Notes: a model not told the origin generated them from the sequence alone. A stretch of 64,000 nt of DNA from Arthrobacter sp. AFG20 (GCF_002892795.1 NZ_PJMC01000011.1:110441-174440), one strand, 5' to 3'. Positions 8,989-18,130 are shown, counted from the first letter of the stretch. Numbers and translations: made by a program.

Positions 8989-9906
8989 TTATGCACCGAA
9001 AGGCAGCCGGGGGTCCAGGTTCTGGCTGTCCCACGTCTGGCGCACCCAGCCGTGGTGCGGGTCGTCGCTGATGAGCCAGTCGCGGACGCGGCCGGGACCG
9101 GCCATGACGTTGAGGTAGTACATGTCGTAGCCGGGTGCGGCCATGGCCGGGCCGTGCCAGCCGTAGGGGACCAGCACCACGTCGCCGGTGCGGACCTCGG
9201 CCGCGACGTCGATGGGGCGCTCATCGGAGGCGTAGACCCGCTGATAGCCGATGGCGTCCGGCTTCCCTCCCGGGCTAGCAGAACCTGAACTCATGGAACC
9301 CGGGACGTCGGCCACCCGCGTCTCGAAGTAGTAGATCTCCTCGAGCCGGGTCTCGCCCTCCTTCTCCTCGTCATGCTTGTGGGGAGGGTAGGAGGACCAG
9401 TTGCCGGCCGGCGTGAGGACTTCGCACACGATGAAGCGGTCGGCTTCCAGCGCGGCGGGGGTGCCGAAGTTGTGAACCTGGCGCGAGCAGTTTCCGGCCC
9501 CGCGCAGTTCCACCGGTGTCTCCGCGGCCGTGATCAGGCGGGTGGGGTACTGGACCTTGGCGGGGGCCGTCGCGATGGCCACCCGGCCGCCGGCGGCCGA
9601 CGTGACCGTGACGGCCTTGTCCGTCCCGGAGTACAGCACGTCGGTGGGGCCGCTGAAGACGCTTGCGCGCCCGGCAAGCGGGTAGTCCAGCCCGTCAACT
9701 GTCACCGTGATCGCCCCGCTCAGCGGGATGACAATCCGTTCCTCCGCCGCGGGGAAAAGTTCGACGACGGCGCCCGGCGCCAGCGTGGCCACCTTCAGTC
9801 CCGTGTGTTCCCAGCCTTCCACGGCAAGTTTCGAGTCGGACGTTCCCAGCGAAACGTCCCAGCAGCCTTCGGCGGCGCTGCCCAGGGGGTATACCCAGTC
9901 GGCCAT
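8989..9906 (-). CDS. iolB: 5-deoxy-glucuronate isomerase
   Basis: Isomerises 5-deoxy-glucuronate to 2-deoxy-5-keto-gluconate, the step after IolD. 305 residues, two cupin-like halves. Conserved metal/substrate segments are NWSSYPPHKHD (about residues 169-179), EEIYYFE, VPYGWHGP and YDMYYLNVMAGP, all typical of IolB. It lies on the minus strand downstream of the GntR regulator gene (104-base gap), apart from the main iol operon but only 2 kb from it. An internal low-complexity stretch (PGSMSSGSASPGGKP) is a loop insertion in an otherwise normal protein. Confidence 0.93.
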   Translation of the reverse strand: MADWVYPLGSAAEGCWDVSLGTSDSKLAVEGWEHTGLKVATLAPGAVVELFPAAEERIVIPLSGAITVTVDGLDYPLAGRASVFSGPTDVLYSGTDKAVTVTSAAGGRVAIATAPAKVQYPTRLITAAETPVELRGAGNCSRQVHNFGTPAALEADRFIVCEVLTPAGNWSSYPPHKHDEEKEGETRLEEIYYFETRVADVPGSMSSGSASPGGKPDAIGYQRVYASDERPIDVAAEVRTGDVVLVPYGWHGPAMAAPGYDMYYLNVMAGPGRVRDWLISDDPHHGWVRQTWDSQNLDPRLPFGA

Positions 9907-10010
9907 ATGTTCGTGTCCCTTTCGGATGTGTGGTGGCCAGGTCCGGCGCGCGGCGGCCCCGCGCCAGGGCAGGCCTGTCGCCGCCCCGCGCTGAAAGAGC
10001 CGGGTTGTTC

Positions 10011-10751
10011 CTAGCGCTGAACCAGTGTCATTTCGAAGCTGTAGGAGTCGCCGCGGTAGACGTGGTGTCCGGTCTCGACGTTCCGCCCCGTGTCATCGAC
10101 GGCGGTGCGTTCCATGGTGACCAGGGCTGAACCCGGTTCGGTCTCAAGCAGGGGAGCCTGGTAGTCGTTGGCCACCATGGCACCGATGCGCTGCGTGGCC
10201 AGGCGGAAGTTGACGCCGCCGCTGCGCAGGATGCCGTACAGGCCCTGCGCCTTCAGCAGGTCCTCGTCGATGTGTGTGATGTCGTCGCGCACCCAGTTCT
10301 CCATCAGGGCAAGCGGCTTGCCGCCCACTTTCCGGAGCCGGGTGAAGTGATAGACCTTGGCCCCGGCGGCGATGTGCAGGGCCTCCCGGGTGGCGGGGTC
10401 GGCCTCGATGTGCGCAAAGGTGAGCACCTCGGTGGTGGGCTTGCTGCCGTTGTTGGTCAGGTCGTCGTACAGGCTGGACAACTCTAGCGGGCGGCGGACC
10501 TGGCTCGACACCACCTGGGTGCCGACGCCCCGCTTACGGACCAGGAGCCCCGAGCGGACCAGTTCGTCCATGGCCTTGCGCATCGTGGGGCGGGAGAGGT
10601 TCAACTGGGCGGCGAGATCGATCTCGTTCTCCAACCGGCTCCCGGGTTCCAGCAGGCCGGTATGGATGGCGGCTTCAATGCCCTGGACGACCTGATGGTA
10701 CAGCGGCACCGGCGACGAGCGGTCGATGCTGAGGTGTAGTTGGTTCGCCAT
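10011..10751 (-). CDS. GntR-family regulator with UTRA domain (HutC type), probable regulator of iolB/inositol use
   Basis: 246 residues: winged HTH at about 15-80 (LYHQVVQGIEAAIHTGLLEPG, then NLSRPTMRKAMDELVRSG and the wing RKRGVGTQV), then a UTRA ligand domain to the C terminus. The start is ATG 10751, since AAAGGGAG lies 6 bases upstream and the protein then begins as family members do. The frame extends to 10844 but would cover the operator-like palindrome. Co-directional with iolB, so it likely forms a regulator-iolB transcription unit and may sense an inositol intermediate. That ligand is inferred from position only. Confidence 0.88.
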   Translation of the reverse strand: MANQLHLSIDRSSPVPLYHQVVQGIEAAIHTGLLEPGSRLENEIDLAAQLNLSRPTMRKAMDELVRSGLLVRKRGVGTQVVSSQVRRPLELSSLYDDLTNNGSKPTTEVLTFAHIEADPATREALHIAAGAKVYHFTRLRKVGGKPLALMENWVRDDITHIDEDLLKAQGLYGILRSGGVNFRLATQRIGAMVANDYQAPLLETEPGSALVTMERTAVDDTGRNVETGHHVYRGDSYSFEMTLVQR

Positions 10752-10807
10752 TGAGTGCTCCCTTTGTGCTGCAGGTTCCTGCGTCCAGAAGGCCTGTATG
10801 TCAGCGC

Positions 10808-10827
10808 ATGTCCGATTGTTAGGACAT
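10808..10827. promoter_or_regulatory. palindromic operator candidate upstream of the GntR/UTRA gene
   Basis: ATGTCC (10808-10813), 8 bases, then GGACAT (10822-10827), a perfect two-fold site about 55 bases upstream of the GntR start. Suitable for autoregulation; a matching site before iolD would be outside the window. Confidence 0.5.
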
Positions 10828-10927
10828 ACTCTGATTTTGATCATAGCAGGGAGCCGCCGGCAGTCAAGAAGCCCGTCAATCAGAGGCCGCGGGCAGGGGA
10901 CCGGTGGCAGTCAGGGGCCGCGGGCAG

Positions 10928-11944
10928 TCAGCGAGTGCGGCACGCCTCCACGAATGCGCGGAACGGGGCGAGTCTCTGCTCTTCGGTGAGTTCCAGGGCC
11001 TCCGGGTGCCACTGCACCGACGCGACCCACCGCTCGGGATCCTCCAGCGCCTCCACCGTGCCGTCATCCGCCACGGCGGTCACCAGCAGTCCTGGCGCCA
11101 CCCGGTCGACAGCCTGATGGTGGCCGGAAGCGATCTTGACTTCGACGGCGCGTGCGTCCACCGCCGCTGTGTCGCCGGCGGCCGCCTCACCCACGTCACC
11201 GGAAGCCGTCCCGCCAGCTGCCGCATTTCCGACGGCGGCGTACATCTTCGCCACCTTGGATCCCGGGGTGATGGTCACCTGGTGCCATACCCACGGCCTG
11301 TTGGCCGCTGCCGGGACTTGGCGGTGCGGCACGGTGCCGGGCGTCATGTCCTGCACCAGCGTCCCGCCGTAGAGAACATTGAGCAGCTGGTGCCCGCGGC
11401 AGATTCCCAGCACCGGCGTGCCGGCATCGAGTGCCCGCCGCGCCACCGCGATGTCCAGCCGGTCCTGCTCCGCATTGACGTCATAGAGCGTGGGCCCCGG
11501 TTCCTCGCCGTAGAGGCGCGGGTCAACGTCGCCGCCGCCGGGAAGTACGACGCCGTCAAGCGCTCCGGGCGCGTCCGGCGCGTTATCGCCGTCGGAAATT
11601 CCGCCGTCGGCCGTTCCACTGTGGGGTGCGCCGCTGCTCACCGTTCTGCTGCGGCTCAGTCCGCCCTCCAATGACTCAGCGGTGAGCAGCACCGGCTCCC
11701 CGCCGACATCACGGATGAGGCTGACGATGCAGCCGAAGAGGCTGTTGGCCTTAGCCACCCGCGGGTCCGGGTCTGCCGAGCTGCTGAGTCGGACCGGGAT
11801 GCCGATCCGCGGCCGGCGCTCACCGCGCGTCGCCGCGCTTGGTGCCGCGTCTGCATCCGGCGGTGTGTCAGGGTTCTGCGCCGCCGGGGTCTGCACTGTT
11901 CCTGAATTCCGCGTTGAATTCTGCATCCTCAAATTCTGCCCCAT
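10928..11944 (-). CDS. class I glutamine amidotransferase, gamma-glutamyl-GABA hydrolase (C26) family
   Basis: 338 residues. Nucleophile Cys in GICRGHQLLNVL, catalytic His/Glu in VQWHPEALEL, and the oxyanion segment VLPGGGDVDPRLYGE, all as in PuuD-type peptidase C26 enzymes that hydrolyse gamma-glutamylated amines. The first ~44 residues are Ala/Pro/Thr-rich and not conserved, and two further Ala/Gly/Asp-rich insertions (about residues 98-125 and 232-257) interrupt the fold, so it is longer than the ~250-residue family norm. A cytosolic role in polyamine or GABA-type nitrogen use is inferred. It is divergent from the broken SRPBCC gene, 22 bases apart, and no polyamine genes adjoin it. Confidence 0.85.
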   Translation of the reverse strand: MGQNLRMQNSTRNSGTVQTPAAQNPDTPPDADAAPSAATRGERRPRIGIPVRLSSSADPDPRVAKANSLFGCIVSLIRDVGGEPVLLTAESLEGGLSRSRTVSSGAPHSGTADGGISDGDNAPDAPGALDGVVLPGGGDVDPRLYGEEPGPTLYDVNAEQDRLDIAVARRALDAGTPVLGICRGHQLLNVLYGGTLVQDMTPGTVPHRQVPAAANRPWVWHQVTITPGSKVAKMYAAVGNAAAGGTASGDVGEAAAGDTAAVDARAVEVKIASGHHQAVDRVAPGLLVTAVADDGTVEALEDPERWVASVQWHPEALELTEEQRLAPFRAFVEACRTR

Positions 11945-11966
11945 ATCCGGCGGTTAGGCTGGCCGA

Positions 11967-12434
11967 ATGAACAACCGCTATCTGGTGTCCCGGGACCGTT
12001 TCATCGCCGCGGCGCCGGACGTTGTCTTCGAGGTCCTTGCCACGCCCGCGCTGCACAGCGAAATCGACGGATCAGGCACCGTCAAGGGCGCCCAGCCGCG
12101 GGGTCCGTTGCGCCTTGGCCCGGGGGCCAAATTCGGCATGGACCTGAAGATCGCGGTTGATTACCGCATCCTCAACACCGTCACTGAGTTCGAGGAGGGC
12201 CGGCGGATCGGCTAGCGACACTTCTACGGGCATGTGTGGCGATACCTGCTGGAACCGGCCACGGACAGCAGCGGCGTGCCCGGGACGCTCGTGACAGAAC
12301 AGTGGGATGCGCGCAATGTCCGCGCCAAGTTCCTGCTCCGGCTGGCCGGCTACCTGGGCCGCCATCCGGCGAATATCGACAGGACACTTGCCAGGCTGGA
12401 CACATACGTTATGGGCGCCCAAGCCGGCAGCTGA
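11967..12434 (+). pseudogene. SRPBCC (polyketide cyclase-like) protein gene interrupted by an in-frame TAG
   Basis: The frame reads a START/SRPBCC-type protein from ATG 11967 (NNRYLVSRDRFIAAAPDVVF). It meets TAG at 12213-12215 after GRRIG and continues in the same frame as RHFYGHVWRYLLEP to a TGA at 12432-12434. The family normally has Trp at that place (...W-R-H-F), so TGG to TAG is the simplest explanation. The halves together make about 155 codons, the normal length. TAGGCT at 11955-11960, 6 bases before ATG, suggests a leaderless promoter. Function unknown; probably binds a hydrophobic ligand if translated by readthrough. A sequencing error cannot be excluded. Confidence 0.8.
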
Positions 12435-12516
12435 CGCATTCCCGCCGTTTTTACTCGGTCTGCGCGGGGTTTCGGTAGTGTTGGGAGCAATAGGCAAGGC
12501 GAAAGTAGGGCAGTCG

Positions 12517-13224
12517 ATGGGGCGCAGGACACTTGTTGACGACCTGGTTGACGGTCTGCTGGACGACATTCTTGACGGCAGGCTCAAGCCGCATGATGCA
12601 CTGCCGCCGGAAGCCGACATCGCCAAGGCCTACGACGTCAGCCGCCTGACCGCCCGCGAAGCGCTGAAGGCACTCCGGGCGCAGAACATCCTTTACGTCA
12701 AAGCCGGCCGCGGAACATTCGTGAATCCTGCAGACAGCTGGACCGGCCTCGATGCGATCATCAAGGCGGCGTCGCACGGCAACGCGGACGACCAGGTTTC
12801 CCGCGGCCTGATCGAGGTGCGACGCATGGTGGAGACCGGCGCCGCAGCGCTCGCCGCCAGGCGCCACACTCAGGAGCACGCCGAGGAGATGCGGGCGTCC
12901 ATCGCGGACATGAAGCGGTTTCACCAGGCCGGCGACCTTGACGGGTTCGTGGCGGCGGACATCGCTTTCCACGACACCGTCCTGAAGGCCTCCGGCAACC
13001 CGTTTGTCCGCGCACTCCTGGCCCAGCTGGGCCAGTCCCTCTATCGCGCCCGGCGCGAGACCTCGGCCATCGAGGAGATCCAGCGCCACGCCATCGCCTT
13101 CCATCAGCGCGTGCTGGAAAGTATCCTCACCGGCGACTCCGAGCTGGCCCGCAAGGCCATGGACGAGCATATGGACCAGACCTTCGAGGACTACGAACGC
13201 TACGTTCACGGCAGCCCTTCCTAG
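12517..13224 (+). CDS. GntR-family regulator, FadR/FCD subfamily
   Basis: 235 residues: N-terminal winged HTH (LKPHDALPPEADIAKAYDVS, then LTAREALKALRAQ, wing KAGRGTFVN) and an all-helical FCD domain. RRMVETGAAALAARRH, DIAFHDTVLKASGNP and AIAFHQRVLESI supply the Asp/His metal ligands of FCD proteins. The frame is open to 12307, but ATG 12517 gives the standard N terminus; the ribosome site is weak. It lies just upstream of the ACS-type transporter and SDR genes with the same orientation. An operator-like palindrome at 13319-13331 before the transporter makes that operon the likely target, with a sugar acid as ligand. Confidence 0.87.
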   Translation: MGRRTLVDDLVDGLLDDILDGRLKPHDALPPEADIAKAYDVSRLTAREALKALRAQNILYVKAGRGTFVNPADSWTGLDAIIKAASHGNADDQVSRGLIEVRRMVETGAAALAARRHTQEHAEEMRASIADMKRFHQAGDLDGFVAADIAFHDTVLKASGNPFVRALLAQLGQSLYRARRETSAIEEIQRHAIAFHQRVLESILTGDSELARKAMDEHMDQTFEDYERYVHGSPS

Positions 13225-13318
13225 GCTCTCTGAACCCGGCCATTGTGCTGGGGCTACCCTTTTCGCCTTGACGTAACGCTCGTCACCCTTCTATGCTTTT
13301 GGTCATGTTCGTCCGTCA

Positions 13319-13331
13319 GATGTCTGACATC
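13319..13331. promoter_or_regulatory. FadR/GntR-type operator candidate before the ACS transporter gene
   Basis: GATGTC-T-GACATC, a perfect odd palindrome around TGTCTGACA. The core resembles operators described for sugar-acid FCD regulators (for example the TTGTCTGACAA class). It lies in the 216-base gap after the FCD regulator gene and 110 bases before the transporter start. Confidence 0.6.
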
Positions 13332-13440
13332 AGATTCAGTGCAGGCATTCCCCTCTGAAGCGGACAGAACCCACCAGAAAAAGCATCGGATTCCCCGGGC
13401 GAAGCCGCCGGACCGGAAGCCGACAGACAGAAGGTCGATG

Positions 13441-14805
13441 ATGACTTCATTCACCACAAAGTCCTCCGGACTTGGCGAGCTTGGAGACCGCACTCTCCGT
13501 AAGGTCCGCCGCCGCGTAATGCCCCTGATTGTGCTCCTCTACTTCATCGCGTATCTGGACCGGAACAACGTCGGCTTCGCGAAGCTGACCATGAGCGAGG
13601 ACATCGGCCTGAGCGCCGCAGCCTACGGTCTGGGCGCCGGCATCTTCTTCCTCGGCTACGCCGTGCTCGAAATCCCCAGCAACGCCGGCATGTACAAGTT
13701 CGGCGCTCGCAAGTGGCTGGCCCGCATCCTCATCACCTGGGGCATATTCGCAGCGGCCATGGCCCTGGTGAACGGCGAATCCACCTACTTCATCATCCGC
13801 TTCCTGCTCGGCGCGGCCGAGGCCGGCTTCTTCCCCGCCATCCTCTTCTACCTGACTCTGTGGTTCCCGGCCGCACAGCGCGTCTCTGTGCTGGGCATCT
13901 TCATCCTGGCCCAGCCCATCTCCAACGCGCTGGGTGCACCGGTTTCCGGCCTGCTCCTCCAGATGGACGGCATCATGGGCCTGCAGGGCTGGCAGTGGCT
14001 ATACATTATTGAAGGCATCCCCGCCATCCTGCTGGGCGTGCTGACCCCCTTCCTGATGACGGACCGCCCCCGTGACGCCAAGTGGCTCAATGCCGATGAA
14101 CGCGAATGGCTCGCCACCACCATGGACGCCGAACTGGCAGCCAAGTCCAAGGGCGGCAGCCATAACTTCCTGGCCGGCCTCAAGGACAAGCGCACCATCG
14201 TCTACTCGGCCCTCTACTTCGGCCTGGTCTGCGGCATCTACGGCCTCGGACTCTGGATGCCCACGATCGTGGCGGCCCTGGGCAAGTTCTCCACGGCTGA
14301 GGTCGGATTCATCGTCCTCATCCCGTACGCAGTGGCTGCAGTCTTCGTCTTCTTCTGGAGCAAACGCGCTGACAAGACCGGCAAGCGTGCGTGGCACAGC
14401 GCTGTCAGCATGGTCCTGGCCGGTTTGGGCCTGCTCGCCGCCGGTTACCTGCTTCCGGTCAACCCTGTCCTGGCACTCATCGCCCTGACCGCCTCGGCCA
14501 TGGGTATCTACGGAGCCATTGCCCCGTTCCTGTCGATGCCGTCCGCAGCGCTCACCGGCGCAGCCGCCGCCTCCGGCCTGGCCATGGTCAACTCGCTGGG
14601 CAACCTGGGCGGATTCGTCGCCCCCTACGCAGTGGGCATCCTGAAGGACGCCACCGGCAACAACCAGAGCGGCCTGCTCTTCCTCTCCTTCTGCCTGTGC
14701 GTCACGGCCGTGGCCACCTACCTCTACGCGCGCAGGCGCCCCGAAGGCGATGCGGCCCTGGATCCGGCAGTCAAGGCCGCCGCAGACGTTTCGGCCAGCC
14801 ACTAA
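13441..14805 (+). CDS. MFS transporter, anion:cation symporter (ACS) family
   Basis: 454 residues with 12 helices and clear ACS-family marks: IAYLDRNNVGFAKLTM at helix 1, GIFFLGYAVLEIPSN at helix 2, FLLGAAEAGFFPAILFYLTLWFP at helix 4-5, and a helix 11 segment SLGNLGGFVAPY. ACS porters import carboxylates or sugar acids with protons. ATG 13438 and 13441 are adjacent; 13441 is preferred because AAGG at 13431-13434 is 6 bases before it. The downstream SDR gene and upstream FCD regulator suggest uptake of a hydroxy or sugar acid oxidised by the SDR. A second ACS/SDR/FCD set exists at 47-55 kb. Confidence 0.88.
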   Translation: MTSFTTKSSGLGELGDRTLRKVRRRVMPLIVLLYFIAYLDRNNVGFAKLTMSEDIGLSAAAYGLGAGIFFLGYAVLEIPSNAGMYKFGARKWLARILITWGIFAAAMALVNGESTYFIIRFLLGAAEAGFFPAILFYLTLWFPAAQRVSVLGIFILAQPISNALGAPVSGLLLQMDGIMGLQGWQWLYIIEGIPAILLGVLTPFLMTDRPRDAKWLNADEREWLATTMDAELAAKSKGGSHNFLAGLKDKRTIVYSALYFGLVCGIYGLGLWMPTIVAALGKFSTAEVGFIVLIPYAVAAVFVFFWSKRADKTGKRAWHSAVSMVLAGLGLLAAGYLLPVNPVLALIALTASAMGIYGAIAPFLSMPSAALTGAAAASGLAMVNSLGNLGGFVAPYAVGILKDATGNNQSGLLFLSFCLCVTAVATYLYARRRPEGDAALDPAVKAAADVSASH

Positions 14806-14841
14806 AGACCCATCCCAGAACCACCCGAAGGAATACCCGCA

Positions 14842-15618
14842 ATGAGCTCAATCACCCCTTTCCCCGCAGAACGCACCGTCGTGCTGACCGGCGCGGCGTC
14901 TGCCCGCGGCATCGGCCGCGCAGCAGCTGACCGCATGGCCAGCGAAGGCTGGTCCGTCGCGATCCTGGACATCAACGCCGAGGACGCGAAGGCCGCGGCC
15001 GCGGAGATCGGATCCAGCCGGGCAGTGAAGGCGATCGGCGTCGGCGCCGACGTCTCCGACGAGGCGTCCGTGGACCGGGCCATCACGGAGATCGAAGAGT
15101 CGTTGCCGCCGATCGTGGCCCTTGCCAACCTGGCCGGCATCAGCTCGCCGACCCCCTTCATGGAAACCACGGTTGCCGAGTGGGACAAGGTTTTCGCGAT
15201 CAACATGCGCGGCACCTTCGTGGTGTCACAGCGGGTCCTCAAGGGAATGATCGAACGCAAGCTTGGCCGCATCGTGAGCATTTCCTCCATCTCCGCCCAG
15301 CGCGGCGGAGGGACCTACTCCAAGGTTGCCTACAGCGCCTCCAAGGCAGGCATCATCGGCTTCACCCGTGCCCTGGCCCGCGAGGTCGGCGAGTTCGGCG
15401 TAACCGTGAACGCCATCGCCCCGGGCCCGATCGACACCGACATCATGGGCGGCACGTTGAGCGAGGAGCGCAAGGCACAGATGTCCGAGGGCATCATGAT
15501 GGGCCGCGTGGGCACCCGCGAGGAAGTGGCTGCGCTGATCTCCTTCCTGCTGGGTGCGGACTCTGGCTACATCACCGCCGCGACCTACGACATCAACGGC
15601 GGCCTGCAGGTTTCCTGA
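14842..15618 (+). CDS. short-chain dehydrogenase/reductase (classical SDR)
   Basis: 258 residues. The cofactor motif TGAASARGIGRA is near residues 16-27, NLAG at about 96-99 and the catalytic YSASK at 164-168 with Ser around 148, so the active site is complete. The C-terminal GGLQV is typical of classical SDRs. An acidic residue after beta-2 (LDINAED) points to NAD rather than NADP. It lies 36 bases after the ACS transporter and shares long identical stretches (SAQRGGG, GPIDTDIMGGTLS) with the SDR at 52729, so the two act on related substrates or arose by duplication. The substrate is unknown; a polyol or hydroxy acid is inferred. The terminator at 15651-15680 follows. Confidence 0.87.
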   Translation: MSSITPFPAERTVVLTGAASARGIGRAAADRMASEGWSVAILDINAEDAKAAAAEIGSSRAVKAIGVGADVSDEASVDRAITEIEESLPPIVALANLAGISSPTPFMETTVAEWDKVFAINMRGTFVVSQRVLKGMIERKLGRIVSISSISAQRGGGTYSKVAYSASKAGIIGFTRALAREVGEFGVTVNAIAPGPIDTDIMGGTLSEERKAQMSEGIMMGRVGTREEVAALISFLLGADSGYITAATYDINGGLQVS

Positions 15619-15650
15619 CCCGGTTTCCTGACCGTCCCTGATTCATGTGT

Positions 15651-15680
15651 AGTGCCCCGCCGGGATTCCGGCGGGGCACT
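15651..15680 (+). terminator. hairpin terminator after SDR operon
   Basis: AGTGCCCCGCCGG and CCGGCGGGGCACT pair perfectly over 13 bp with a 4-base loop, followed by TTCG rather than a long U run. It ends the GntR/transporter/SDR unit. Confidence 0.7.
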
Positions 15681-15784
15681 TCGCCTTGGCCCCTGTGCGT
15701 CGCCTTGCAGGTCCGGCTGGCTGGTCCTGGTTGGGTCCGGCCGGCTCCGGCGTCCCTGCGGAACACGGCACTAGGCTGGGCACC

Positions 15785-16918
15785 ATGAACCCCTCCGGCA
15801 GCCTGAAACCCAGCCCGCGGACCCTTGAGGTGAACAGCGTCGCCAGCTTCGACCGGCTGGTGAATGGCGGGGCCCGGGCGATGCACGGCTGGCACGCCCA
15901 GTCGCTCGACCTGCGCGGACGGGGCACCGCCCTGGCAGCCCTGGACGCCGAGGGGGCGATTTTCCTGGGCTGCACCTTCGACCCCGGCGTGGAGGCTTCA
16001 CTCCGCAGCCGGGGCGCACTGATTTTTCCGCGGCTTACCGGCGTTCCTTTCAATCCATACCGGGCAGGCCTCTATACCCCGCAGGAGCTGTACGCAGGCA
16101 TCGTCGATGAGCCGTACGAGAAAACCCCCGACGCCTTGGTGTACCAATGGAGCATGCGGCCGGGCCAGCGCAACCGCCTCGATTCCACCCTCGCGGCAGC
16201 CCTGCACGATCACGCCGTCGGCGATGCCCTGGAGGAGTTCGTCCGTAGCCTCAACAGCAGGGGCCGTTCCATCGTCGGGGTAATGGGCGGTCATGCCCTA
16301 CAGCGGGGGACCGGCGGCTTCGAGTCTGCTGCGACGCTGGGCCGGCTCCTGGCCCGCCGCGGCCACCTGGTGGCCACCGGCGGCGGGCCCGGGGCGATGG
16401 AGGCGGCGAACCTGGGCGCCTACCTCAGTGCGGCCGACGACGACGATTTCCACAGTGTGCTTCGAGAGCTGGCAGCCGTCCCCGGCTTCCGCCCCTCGGT
16501 GTCTGCCTGGGCACGTGCTGCGGCAGCCGCCGTCGAACGCTTCCCGGGCGGGACCGCGTCCCTCGGCATTCCCACCTGGTTTTACGGCCACGAGCCGCCC
16601 AACTACTTCGCCACCCACATCGCCAAGTACTTTGCCAACGCCGTCCGCGAGGCCATTCTCCTGGAGGTCTGCAACGGGGGGATCGTGTTCCTGCCCGGTG
16701 CCGCGGGCACCGTGCAGGAGATCTTCCAGGATGCCTGCGAGAACTACTACGGCGCCCAGGAGACCCTGACGCCCATGGTGCTGGTGGGCCGGGAACACTG
16801 GGAGGAGCGGTTTCCGGCCTGGCCCATGCTGCAAAGCCTCGCCGCCGGCCGGGCCATGGAACAGCGGATATTCCTGGTGGACAGCGTGGACGAGGCGCTC
16901 GCGGTCCTCGGCGGGTAG
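15785..16918 (+). CDS. LOG/TIGR00730-like Rossmann nucleotide-binding protein
   Basis: 377 residues, longer than the ~190-residue cytokinin-activating LOG proteins. The nucleotide-binding GGGPGAMEAAN lies near residues 199-209 and a variant of the PGGxGTxxE motif, PGAAGTVQE, near 304-312. An N-terminal ~150-residue region is unlike classical LOG. LOG proteins hydrolyse nucleoside monophosphates to base and ribose phosphate. The changed second glycine (Ala) and extra domain leave the activity open. Start ATG 15785 lacks a ribosome site but has TAGGCT at 15772-15777, 7 bases upstream, consistent with a leaderless mRNA. The frame upstream to 15686 crosses the terminator region. Confidence 0.75.
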   Translation: MNPSGSLKPSPRTLEVNSVASFDRLVNGGARAMHGWHAQSLDLRGRGTALAALDAEGAIFLGCTFDPGVEASLRSRGALIFPRLTGVPFNPYRAGLYTPQELYAGIVDEPYEKTPDALVYQWSMRPGQRNRLDSTLAAALHDHAVGDALEEFVRSLNSRGRSIVGVMGGHALQRGTGGFESAATLGRLLARRGHLVATGGGPGAMEAANLGAYLSAADDDDFHSVLRELAAVPGFRPSVSAWARAAAAAVERFPGGTASLGIPTWFYGHEPPNYFATHIAKYFANAVREAILLEVCNGGIVFLPGAAGTVQEIFQDACENYYGAQETLTPMVLVGREHWEERFPAWPMLQSLAAGRAMEQRIFLVDSVDEALAVLGG

Positions 16919-16962
16919 AAGCGCCCCGCTGGGATAATGCCCCGCTCGAATAAGAGGGCGGC

Positions 16963-17988
16963 TTACAGGTCCTTGCGGCAGGGTGCCTTGCTCAGTTGAT
17001 ACAGGCCGTTCAGGTCACCGGGCGCGAGGCCGTCGGGGGCGCCGATCTCCGGATACATGAGCTGCACGGGGTCGTCAACGTGCTCCAGCCCCATCACGTG
17101 GCCCAGTTCATGGAGGATGACGGCCGTGGCGTAGGCGGTGCCGTCGGGGCGTTCCAGTTCCGTAGCCATCTGCGGGGCATCGAGTTCCAGGCTGCCGGTG
17201 ACGTAGCTCTTGGGCCCGTTTCCGTAACTGTAGTGGGTGCTGCCGCCGGTGCCGATGACCTTGCCGCCGAGCTTGGGAGCCGCGTCCGGCGTGGTCCAGC
17301 TGATGAGCAGGGGTGCCCAGCGCTCGCCGTAGGCTCCGGGCTGGTAGGGGGCGCGCTGGTCCGAAGGCTTCTCGTCAGTGGCTCCGTCGTCGACAAACTG
17401 GATGCCGGTGGCGCGGGAGATTTCCTGGATGGCCAGGGAAACCAGGCCCGCTGCACCCTCCGGGGCAAGGCTGGCATTGACCACGTAATGCAGCGGACGG
17501 CACGGTGAGTAGCCCACGGGGGAACCGTCATTGTTCACGGCCAGAAACTTGTATGAGCTGCTGGGCTCCGGAGGTGGCGCCGGCGTCCCCAGCGGAGTGG
17601 CTGCTTCCTCGAGGCCCGACGGCGGTGCGCCCCCTGGGCCTCCGGACGCGCCGGACTCCGCCCCACCAGTCCCGCCGCCATGCCCGGGCTGCCCCGCTTG
17701 CCCGGCCCGATCCACTCCAGTCTGGTCCTGCCCGGCCGGATCCTGGCCAGAATCGTCCCGGCCGGAATCATCTTGCCGGGACGCGGGCTGGTCCCCGGAA
17801 CCGATGCGGAAGTTCAGCACGCCGGCGAAGCGGGGGTCCCCGTACGCCATTCCGGCCGCAAGGAATGCTGCACAGCCAAGGGCGGCGAGCACGATCAGAC
17901 GGCGGATAAACGTCGCCGCCGCGGTGGCCGGACCCGAATGGCGCGGCGGGTGGCGGCGTTGAATGGGACCAGGGTCGTGACTCTCCAC
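16963..17988 (-). CDS. membrane-anchored or secreted matrixin-type zinc metalloprotease (M10-like)
   Basis: 342 residues from GTG 17988, chosen for AAAGGGG 5 bases upstream; the frame runs on to 18120 without a signal. Residues 31-49 are a hydrophobic anchor or uncleaved signal segment. Residues ~65-150 are a low-complexity Asp/Gln/Gly/Pro linker (DDSGRDDSGQDPAGQDQ), then the catalytic domain with HELGHVMGLEH near 291-301 and a Met-turn-like VQLMYPEI, the zinc ligands and turn of the metzincin clan. The protein acts outside the membrane; substrate unknown. It is transcribed convergently with the LOG-like gene. The Cys pair (SPCRPLHY and C-terminal PCRKDL) may form a disulfide. Confidence 0.85.
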   Translation of the reverse strand: MESHDPGPIQRRHPPRHSGPATAAATFIRRLIVLAALGCAAFLAAGMAYGDPRFAGVLNFRIGSGDQPASRQDDSGRDDSGQDPAGQDQTGVDRAGQAGQPGHGGGTGGAESGASGGPGGAPPSGLEEAATPLGTPAPPPEPSSSYKFLAVNNDGSPVGYSPCRPLHYVVNASLAPEGAAGLVSLAIQEISRATGIQFVDDGATDEKPSDQRAPYQPGAYGERWAPLLISWTTPDAAPKLGGKVIGTGGSTHYSYGNGPKSYVTGSLELDAPQMATELERPDGTAYATAVILHELGHVMGLEHVDDPVQLMYPEIGAPDGLAPGDLNGLYQLSKAPCRKDL

Positions 17989-18130
17989 TGCACCCCTTTC
18001 ACGGCATTCCTCGGCGGCGTCGCCTCCACGAGGGAAACAAGCATCAGGCAAACAGGCCCACTTTACAGTTCCGCTCGCCAGGGCCGGAAACCAGCTGAGC
18101 GATCCGGGACGATCAGGCAATGCCCGTCAA

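Noticed and set aside
12216..12434. Second half of the SRPBCC frame as an independent gene
   Set aside because: No ribosome site or promoter precedes it and it lacks the N-terminal half of the fold; it is better read as the 3' part of the interrupted gene.
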